DNA of 64,000 nucleotides from Ophioderma brevispina (lineage: Eukaryota > Echinodermata > Ophiuroidea > Amphilepidida > Ophiodermatidae). A program made the translations under genes and the position numbers. Of the stretch, positions 55,473 to 64,000 are shown in pieces. How positions within the stretch are numbered: the first letter of the stretch is position 1; every line of letters starts with the position of its first letter. The notes beneath the pieces are model-generated. The model did not search any database and was not told where the DNA came from. It was given only the letters and a program-made list of their open reading frames with translations. The DNA lies in NCBI GenBank assembly GCA_023653785.1, contig JAMKCH010005482.1:17699-81698 (forward strand), written 5' to 3'.

Positions 55473-57190
55473 TCTTAGTTCACCTTTATCACCAGGTTAC
55501 AAATAAATGCATTAAGATGTCTTTGTCTGCCTTTATCACTAGGTTACAAATGGATGCATCAAATTGTCCTGTCAACAGCAAAAAAATTAAAATCTTTCAA
55601 ATCAAACAATAGAACAAGGCAGTCTGTTGTGTGAGGACTTGTGGCATATCCCAATATACCACAACTTTCATCGTACTTGCACTTCCATAGATCACAAACT
55701 ACCACAAAATTTGATTGTGGTATATTATTGTGGTGTATTAAAGCCACTATCAGCGATTTTTTTTCCAAATTAGATTTGTCCAATTTTGATTTTAATTGAG
55801 TTTTGCACCAAATGAACAAATGCTATGAGCGAAAACTGCATTGAATTTGTTAAATTGGTTTAAATGAGAACTTTTTGTAGTTACTCTTTAGAAATTTATT
55901 TTTTCTCGAATTTAGTATTATAGCGCCCCCAATTGACACATCGTCACAAGTTTTACAAGGTCGTCGTGGAGAAAGCCCGTGGTATGACTGCGAACAATCG
56001 TAAACAAATAAACCATGAAACTACTAACAGTGACCAAACTGCCGGTCAAAAACTGTCGACAAAAAGATAGTAAACGCTGGGATGTGTTCAGAGATGATGT
56101 AAAAGCATAATTACGAAGGCTATAGCGACGGTGCGGCGTGTGAAATGGCAATCATCAATGCAAGGCATGCCTTAGTGTAGCTTGACATAGCCGGGCGAAA
56201 CCCGGGGCTATGAGACTAAGTTCATAGGATATCGCAGGGTTTTCCGATGCAAAAACCTGTCGGGAAAAAAAAGTTTTAAAATACTTCACTTACTGACCTC
56301 CTATTGGTATATTCAGATTCCCTGAGTGTTATTATTCCGAATATATAATTATTAGGACAAAAATAAAGCAATACTGAGGTATTATGAAACAGTTTTCTGC
56401 AAGTTTTCGATGTAGAATTGTAACAAGGGCAATTTTAGTGTACTTCAGTGCCTTCAATTTTCTTTCATTTTGCGCCAGTTATTGATGCCAAACATCCTCG
56501 TTAATACACTGACATAAACTGCACAACTGCAACCGTTACAAATAAGAATCAGTGACATTTGGTATGGATTTGTAAGTCAAGGTGAGTAAATGCCAGTTTT
56601 AAAAATGCGTGATGGACCCCTCTGACCTAGTACACGACCACAACCCAAAATGGAGTGTCTAGTCAGAGCAACCTCGGACTCGCTTTAGTGCTGCCAATTC
56701 ACTCGATGTGTTTCTCACTTGTGCATGCCAGTAACTCATCTCATATCAACTGAACTTGCAAGCAAGTGTACTGCCAGCAATGCTAGACTAGAGTACCATG
56801 TTTTTACCGCAAGCATGAACGAACTACAAATGAGTGTCCAGCTAGGCTAGTCAGCCCAGTGCTAAATTCCAGTCCCGTGTGTGTGTTGGGGGGGGGGGTA
56901 CTCACATGTAGGTATATGAATCTGCTCCAGTCAGGATTTTTTCCAGACAAATCTTTAGACAATGGGTTCCATTTTCCCCAAACTGTCTTGAACAGTTTAA
57001 AGGTGCACAAGAGATTTTCACATTTCATGTGTCCCTAAAAAATTGAAGTACTGATTTTTGCCCTGAGTAAAGCTTCCCATCAAATCCCATCTGAGTATTA
57101 AGCTGGAGAAATTGTCTTTGTAAAAGAATTGTGAAATTTCTAATTTCGATATGATCAATATGAATTCAGCAATGTTTATTTATTGAAATA
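55473..57190. other. EXOG 5' flank
   Basis: ACCTTTATCACCAGGTTACAAA at 55482 and CCTTTATCACTAGGTTACAAA at 55529 are a short tandem duplication directly upstream of the start codon. TTAAAGCCACTATCAGCGATTT near 55738 is one end of the TTAA MITE family seen at 44.76 kb. No TATA box or CpG island is evident. 56.2-57.2 kb shows nothing recognised. Confidence 0.4.
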
Positions 57191-57680
57191 TAAGCAAATC
57201 AAAATGGTTTATTGCCATTTGGTCTAATCCCATTTGGTTATAGCCATTGGTGGTCTAACTTCAATGGTCTAAATCCCTATTGTCTATACCAATCTGCTAA
57301 TAACCATAAGTCTAACACCAATTTTATCTAACAAACCAAAATGTCTAATAGCCATTTGATCTAAAACGCATCTGGTCTAATGCCCCTTTTGTCTACTACC
57401 ATTTGGTCTAATAATCACAAACAACCAATTTGTCTAATTCCCATTTGGTTTCTAATATCCATCTTGTCTTAATTTCCTTTTGTCAATATCCATCTTGGTC
57501 CTTATAACAATTGGTCTAATACCATTTGGTCTAATATCCTCTGGTCTAATATCCATTTGGTCTAATATCCAGTTGGTCTAATATCCATTCTGGTCTAAAT
57601 TTCCACCTGTTCAATCTATTGGTCTTTGGACCAGATTGACGTAGACCAATTGATATATTGACCAAAATGGGTATTGACCA
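57190..57680 (+). repeat. TTTGGTCTAATATCCA minisatellite
   Basis: Variants of CATTTGGTCTAAT(A/G)(T/C)C recur about every 17-22 bp, at least 20 times. Regularity is best at 57500-57600. Near 57630 the motif flips to AGACCAATTGA / GACCAA, so the last 60 bp are inverted. Confidence 0.85.
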
Positions 57681-60600
57681 ATGGGTATTGAGTTCCATCC
57701 CACAATGCACTGGTTGTGGGAAATTTCATTTTAATAATATCATATGAAAATCCCGCAAAATCCTCTTGCCATTTCATGATTCGGCACCTTCCCGTTTATT
57801 CACGTTTCAACTATACAGCCTTGAAAAAAGCTAATAAAAAAAATTTACTGCTTTGTCATTTTGGCCTTGTGTGTTATGAGGAATTCCTTCTTTCCCATGG
57901 TTCCATAGGTTTCACTGCATATAATTTACTTCCATTTGTAAGTCAAGGGAAAACACATAAAAACTTTAACTCAATTTAGCCCACAGGTTGCTAGTCCTTG
58001 AATTTTTTTCATGATCATGAACTGTCTTGTGGTTATCAAACACTGGAACATTGTTAGGCCAAATGAAAGTCAATGTTATGTTTCCCCGTAACAATTTTGG
58101 CACATCAATCATGAGGCAACTCGTTCATTTTTCATTATTCATTATGCGTAATGTTGAATAAACAGCATTTTCACCAACCTCAGCGTGCTATAATAGCTAA
58201 ATATGTGGTCAAAAGGCCACCACATTTAAAAATTGGTTTTGCAACCGTTCTTTGTTTTAAACTCTACTAAAACCACATTCACAAATGTGATCACAAGAAG
58301 AAACTTGATTTTTCTTAAAATAATACAAAATAATGAACTTTTTAGAGATTTCAGCGTCTCAAATGCGGGCAGAAAATGATAACGCGGGCGGGTTACTGGA
58401 AACTAACATCCGACTTCGATACTCCTTAAACTAATTACTGACATGTGTTTAGTACATTCAGTCACCTTGGGCAATGCATTGGGGATTTGGGGGGTTGTGT
58501 GTGGATTCCAAACACCCTCTTGTGTACACAATGTGTGCATATGTGTTCTCGGTATTCACTTGTTTTAAAATGCTATAAGGTACGTCACCATTACCCAAGT
58601 GCAAATTTGCAAGTGTTTACCAGCATGCCCATGAAGTTCATGCAAGTACGCACTCACGTTATACAGTGTTAATGCGGTACGCAGTCCGCTTTTGTGTTTT
58701 CAGTAATGCTCACTGTAACACATGTGACTTAACCAAGAGTTTTGTGTTTGGCAACCACAGATGCAATTGTAAATAGCCCTAAACATTTGCACTCTATATT
58801 ATTTTGTGTTCAATACTTTTTTTTTTTTTTTTTCACTGTTCCACCCAAACATTTGCAGGAAAATCATTGGGGCACTTATTCAAAATTCTTTCAGAGACTG
58901 AAGATGCATTCATACTTAATGGCATACTGTCATTGAAAATGGATGAAAACCATCTCTGACTTCCATTCAGCAGTAATACTTCTAATTGCATGTGTTTAGT
59001 TGGATTATTTTCTTCCATTTTCATCACGCCATTGTATTGTAGTTAAGTACGAGTAGACCTTTATTGGTGTCATGATCTTTGGTGGTTTATAACAGTAGAG
59101 CCAAACTAAAGAAGAAGGACGAAAACCTAAGAGTTTCATGACGATTATCCATGGCAAATGATTCACATAAGATGACAATCATAGTCTGTTCACAAACCTA
59201 TTTTATTCATTGCTGACACACAAGTTCCACTTATCGACATGCAAAACTTCAAAACAACATCAAACACTAATTGTGAGCTACAATCTTGGAAAATTAAGTT
59301 GGAACACTCCCACAATTTGCTACTTGCGCCCGCATGCCAGAGTTAAGAGCCTACTAAGCCCCTGTTATCACGCATTGGAAGCCCCAAACCTTCCACTTCA
59401 ACTTACCCTTCTGACCCCATCAATCAATGTTGGGGAATTGGCAAGACTGCTGCTGATGATACCCTTCATTGGTTGGGGAGACGGGGAACACAGTTTGTCC
59501 CAAAATTGTTCAAAGTTTGCCAACAATTATTTCCAAGATTGTAGATGCGTGCAACCGCTGCTTTTTTTTGTTTTGTTTTTTTTTTGGGGGGGGGCATATA
59601 TTTAGTTTGTTTATAGTACAGTATATGCCTATGTTGTTTTTCACTCTAAATTGCAGAAAAACTAATTCCACAGGGGGAAGGGGAAGGGGCAATATTACTC
59701 CCTTTATGAAATCACTACATATAACAGAAAATAAGATGTCGCTTGAAATCTCTCTTTGAATCGTTAACTACCCTAAATCGTGCTGCTTGTTTCATTTATT
59801 TGTGGCAATTAAAAGTGCCTATAAATTATCCTGATCCCACTTTCCCATTATTGCTTTACCAGATTCCTGGATTTGGAAACATTCCTACCCCATGGTGATA
59901 CAGTTATGGTAAAATAAATGGCTGCTTTAATTTTTTTTTTAAAATTTTTGTTGACAGAATTACATTCCAATGTATATGCAATGTGAAAAAAAAAATGTTG
60001 CTAAACTGATTTGAAACTTCATGTTTACTTCTACTCTACTACTACCAAAGGATAATGGTCCTGAGGGGGGTTTTCCAATCTCATAATATCACATCTGTAA
60101 AGTTTTTATGCAGACTTTTTAAATCTGTTTCGATACCCATAGACCATGAAAATGGGACAGTTCTTTTCCGGCCAAACATCTTTTAGTACTAAGAGATCAC
60201 AGGGTATATGATAAAAATTTTTTCTTTCCAGATGCTAATATTTGATCACTTCCAGTACAAATTTGGTGTAAGTCCTGGGGATGATGCTATTTGAGATTGG
60301 GGCCATGACCTGTTAAGGCAGTCAGGTGTGATCTAAGTACATTTTAAAAAGGCAAGAAAACTTTAAATCACCCTAAGCATAACCAAACCTGGGAGTGTGG
60401 TTTTCACCAGTAGCTTGAACAAAGCTGAAATACGCATAAAGGCTGGGGACAGAGGTAACAAAATGAAGAACAATTTAAAATTTTTGACTTTTTGAAAGCA
60501 TAAAAAGCTGAAATCATCTACAAGCTGACACTCACACCCCTGCATAACATACTTGTGATTTTTTGTTTCCTTCATTAAATCCATGCTTCTTGTAAAATAC

Positions 60601-61515
60601 TTACAGATTTTACATGTCTGTGCTTTGTTCGGGTTTCTGCCACCCACGAGTCCGCGGTCATAAAATATTTATTTTGGCATAACAGGTGAAAAAAATTTGT
60701 CAAGTTTACAAGCATTATTTGAGTTTACACTAGTTTCTATAGTTATTACACCATTTTTAGTTGACAAATAGTCATTGCAACCTACTTGTTTTGGGGTCAT
60801 TTTTTTTTAACCAGGCCCCCGACAAGTGCTGTGCACAGTCCCTAATGTCCGGACTTGAATTTCCTACTTCTTTCACTGTGACCTGTACTATTTTTTTTAA
60901 TCTTTTTATTAATGTAGGATAAAACTACTTACTTTTTTTTGCCTACCAAACAAGAAATCAAAGGAAGGCAAGGTTTTGAGACACACAAATTGGCACATGC
61001 TGAGTTAAGGCGAATTTTGTGTCTTTTTGAGCAGCTCATTTACAGGAGTATGAAAGAATCAACTTGTTTCAAAACTCGCATTCCCCTTGGCTTGCATTAA
61101 TATAATCTGCGGAAAAATGAACTCCTCCCAACGGGAAATACACTATTTCTCCTCACATCCAGGGCAACTACTACATGCCAGGGCGTTTTCACAGTCAAGA
61201 AAAACTCTTTAAAAACTTATATCTCTAAACCACTGACAAAGTATTTGTGCCTAAAACTTGCAAATTTACTCTAGGAGAGAAGCAATTTTCTAATTTTGTT
61301 TCCAAGGCGGAGGACAGTCAAAAAGTGGCCTATGGAGCACTTTGTAACAACAACAAATACAATTAGAGTCACTGAAATAGTCAATTATTCTTCACTGAAC
61401 CATACACTAGTCGTCAATCCGGCCGTGGAAAAAGTGACTGAACCGGTCCATGAGATATTATTAACACCCCAATTTCCAATATTTAATAAACCTCCCAAAA
61501 AGAACCTCAATATTC
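57681..61515. other. Intergenic, no recognised gene
   Basis: This is AT-rich DNA with poly-T runs near 58818 and 59575 and a G run at 59586. Short frames on both strands (for example 59210-59605 and 60363-60647) show no known motif. Confidence 0.4.
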
Positions 61516-61519
61516 ATGG

Positions 61520-61960
61520 AAGATAACCCATGGGGCGCCATCAGTTACCCATTGAACAACTACACTGGCCCCATTTAGAAAGCCCATGTAATTCCCATGC
61601 CCACGTAAGCCCATGTAACCCACGTGAAAACCCAAGTGGGGCCCCACTGACCATTAACTTGGGTAAAACCAATGATGGGTAGCCCAGATTAATCCCACAT
61701 GGGACCAACACAATTAAGTAAGCCCAATAAACACCCATAATGGGTTGCCTACATGGGCCCATCAGGAATAGCCCACATGATACCCATGTCCACCATGCCC
61801 CATACAAAACCCACATGGGCCCCATGAGGCATAAACCCATCATGGGTTACCCAATTACAACCCACATGGGCCCCATTAGGAATAGCCCACATAAAACCCA
61901 TGCCCACTATAGCCCAGCTTACCCACACAAAACCCACATGGGCCCCAGCACGGCATGTTG
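61520..61960. repeat. CCCACATGGGCCCCAT-type array
   Basis: CCCA(C/T)(A/G)TGGG and GGGCCCCAT words recur through 440 bp. Long units of about 105-120 bp (ACCCACATGGGCCCC..AGGAATAGCCCACAT..ACCCATGCCCAC) begin near 61750, 61810, 61858 and 61930. Because CCCACATGGG is nearly self-complementary, open frames rich in Gly, Trp and Met arise on both strands. These are not genes. Confidence 0.85.
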
Positions 61961-61964
61961 GAGG

Positions 61965-62510
61965 GGAAGTTTCATCAGAGTCCGACATTGTGTTACAGCA
62001 GAAATTTATGTTATCAGCCAATCAGAACAAATATGCATATTAGCTCATTAATATCTACATTTAGCAATGCGAGATTGGATGGGTAATACCTGGGTCCACT
62101 ACTACACCCATACCAAGTCTCATCAAATTCAGACATTGGGTTCTGGCAGAAGTTGACAATTCGGAAGTTGGGTTCTGGTAGAGGTTCACCTTTATAAGTT
62201 ATTGGCCAATCAGAATAAATATGCAAATTAAGCATTAATATTCATATTTAGCAACGCGAGATTGCATGGGTAATACTTGGATCCACTACCACACCAATAC
62301 CAAGTCTCATCAAATTCGGCCATTGGGTTCTGGCAGAAGTTGACCTTTGTAGTTATTAGCCAATTAGAACAAATATGCAAATGAGCTCATTAATATGAAA
62401 AATTAGGAACATCAGATTGCATGGAATAACACTTGTGTCCAGTTTTATTGAATTCGGACATTGGGCTCTGATAGAGGTTCACCTTTTTTAGTTGAGCTTA
62501 TTAATATGCT
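61965..62510. repeat. Tandem repeat of about 150-190 bp units with ATATGCAAAT
   Basis: The unit order is GCGAGATTGCATGGGTAATAC, CCACTACCACACC.ATACCAAG, TCTCATCAAATTC.G.CATTGG, GTTCTGGCAGAAGTTGAC, TATTGGCCAATCAGAA, AAATATGCAAATTAGCTCAT, TAATAT. Three full or partial units begin near 61965, 62068 and 62250, with a shortened fourth from 62400. Units differ by internal deletions and duplications. Confidence 0.85.
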
Positions 62511-62908
62511 CAAGGCCACCACTCCATTATTTTTATTCTCAATTTTAAGTCAAATCGCTCCAGACGTTTGGATGTTAGAAGCAAAAGTGTGTATCAAAAT
62601 GGTCCATAGTTCTAAATTAAATGATTTCATCCAAATTGGCTTTAAGAGGTTTTTCGTGCTTCATGCGCATTTTTTCTAAAAGCAGGAGCCCCGGTTTTCA
62701 TCTACCAACTCTCGACGGCCCTCCTTGTTTAGACTATCTTTTTGGCACAAAGATCCGTACTTAAGATAGTATATAGTTCAATTCAAGTGGTTTAATTCAA
62801 CACAATATATAGCTGGAGTCTCAGTCCTACCCTTACATCATGGGTACAGTGTGCACAGTTTCTTTGTCCTAATAGGGGCTGCGACCGGATGGTGCCATTT
62901 AAAGGCAC

Positions 62909-63013
62909 TGGGTCACTGCTATGAATTCAGTAGTCTAAACGGAATAAAGTCAACTTTATTCCGTATAACACATTGTTGAGACTGCTAAATTTTATCAGCG
63001 TCACCAGTGACCC
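62909..63013. mobile_element. Hairpin MITE relative with GGAATAAAGT core
   Basis: TGGGTCACTG at 62909 pairs with CAGTGACCCA at 63004. AGTAGTCT pairs with AGACTGCT in part. The centre CGGAATAAAGT..ACTTTATTCCG is the same as in the 31.78 kb hairpin. The arms are more diverged than there. Confidence 0.65.
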
Positions 63014-63467
63014 ATGACAACGCTCGCTGCGCCCAAACAAAGGCCTCACAATTTCCCCAGTTAGTCGGCAGGTCACCCAAGTACTATTGTTCACACTAAA
63101 AATTGTTGGACAGGGTCATTTTACATGGGCTTTCACAAATACAATAGGCAAACGACTTTGCCATTGTTCACATTCCCTGCACACGTCTGCAGTTCAAATC
63201 GATGGAAACCAGGCCCACGTTATAGCATATGAGAATTCAATTCCATGATGCCAGTAAATGTAAGGTTATTTATATTAATCCGTGTCTCTCGCTTTCTTAA
63301 AAAGAGATAGAGTAACACGAAAGACTTTTTAGTAGCGCACAATTCAATATAAAAGCAATATAGCAATTTTTTTTGAAGAAGCGCCTCCAATTTTTCAAAA
63401 ATTGAGATTTTTAAACGGTTGCATTGGTAACTGCGCTAGTAAAACTAACATGGAAATGGTCTTATTT

Positions 63468-63823
63468 TTAAAGGTCCATGGCCCGATCGCTAATAGTCTC
63501 GTCCCCAGGGACCCCAGATTTTACCGGAAGTGGTCAAAATTTTGGTATCAGAAGAAAACTACTATTTTTCTCATTTACCCTGTGAAAATCTTAGAGCTAA
63601 AGGATGTTTGGTTTGGATGTTATGAGCGAAAATATGCCCCATTTTGGTCGACCAATATTACGTTTACACAGTACTGTATGGGGTTACAAAATCACGTTTC
63701 TAGCTCTCGCATCAAAACGGGTTGAAATATCGGCGTGATACTTTACAGGTGAGGTTTTGTGGTGAAGGACATTCTATCAGAATGAAAAAATAATAGACTT
63801 AAAATCGGGCCATCCCACTTTAA
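63468..63823. mobile_element. TTAA MITE, family with TTAAAGGTCCATGGCCCGAT ends, copy 2
   Basis: TTAAAGGTCCATGGCCCGAT at the left end and the reverse complement of TTAAAGTGGGATGGCCCGAT at the right end form terminal inverted repeats bounded by TTAA. The interior matches 45245-45579. Length is 356 bp. Confidence 0.8.
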
Positions 63824-64000
63824 GCTCTATAATATCTATGTGTCGCAAACGAAGGAATTTTGTAACTAGAATAATTAGTATGGGGATCCCCGATAATACA
63901 ACGGCTGCTGGAAACGGCCTTCCAATATGAAATAGCCGGTAAATAGCGCCATGTACGTATCTACGCTCATCTATTAGTTGTTTTATTGGTTCAGGCAAGT

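Noticed and set aside
59210..59605. 131-codon + strand frame
   Set aside because: It ends in a poly-T/poly-G tract (FFVLFFFWGG). No homology or conserved motif seen.
61541..62021. Overlapping Gly/Trp/Met-rich frames on both strands
   Set aside because: They are produced by the near-palindromic CCCACATGGGCCC repeats. No protein family fits.
63777..63998. 73-codon - strand frame at the window edge
   Set aside because: Its lower part is the end of the TTAA MITE at 63468-63823. The rest is too short to judge and runs off the window.

Overview
This window is AT-rich animal nuclear DNA. It contains spliced exons with GT/AG sites, long introns, CpG-poor intergenic sequence and a dense load of MITE-like, SINE, LINE and minisatellite repeats. 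Both recognisable genes are metazoan families, and the repeat types (tRNA-derived SINEs with a conserved central domain, CR1/L2/jockey-like LINEs, TTAA-bounded MITEs) are common in marine invertebrates. An invertebrate deuterostome (hemichordate or echinoderm type) fits, but the sequence alone does not settle the species. There are no bacterial features.

Gene 1 is on the + strand at about 2.97-26.73 kb. It is a steroid 5-alpha-reductase of the SRD5A1/2 type in five exons (2974-3314, 5849-6010, 22237-22334, 23934-24073, and 26418-26480 duplicated at 26659-26726). The vertebrate-like exon plan and splice sites are kept, but most exons carry small indels that break the frame. It is therefore either a recent pseudogene or a locus with consensus errors. 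It is invisible as a long ORF.

Gene 2 is on the - strand at about 55.47-37.73 kb. It is the mitochondrial nuclease EXOG in five exons (55313-55472, 52629-52793, 52154-52293, 41714-41908, 37727-38200). The exons join in phase across the complete ββα-metal nuclease domain, including the SRGHMAPAGN active-site motif. The only defect is at the start of the last exon, where the expected splice gives an in-frame TGA. The two genes converge, with about 11 kb of repeats between their 3' ends.

The rest is mobile and repetitive DNA. By region: two long fold-back elements (0.35-2.5 kb); an inverted minisatellite (3.4-4.5 kb); degenerate tandem arrays (7.3-8.8 kb); decayed LINE fragments (11.6-14.3 and 18.9-19.6 kb); two tRNA-type SINEs (21.5 and 42.3 kb); a palindrome centred on two tRNA-like T-arms (26.2 kb); and a hairpin MITE whose empty site is present elsewhere in the window (31.8 versus 41.2 kb). 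A TIR element and a Helitron-like element (34.3-35.9 and 38.7-40.8 kb) are both packed with GGGGTCAAAGGTCA motifs. A 5'-truncated LINE lies in EXOG intron 3 (48.3-50.5 kb). A TTAA-flanked 1.1 kb element abuts the EXOG exon 3 splice donor (51.05-52.15 kb). A CAACGCGTTG array sits between two 1-kb duplicates (52.9-55.2 kb). Further minisatellites lie at 57.2-57.7 and 61.5-62.5 kb. Several separate repeat copies show TTAA at both ends and point to abundant TTAA-targeting MITE families.
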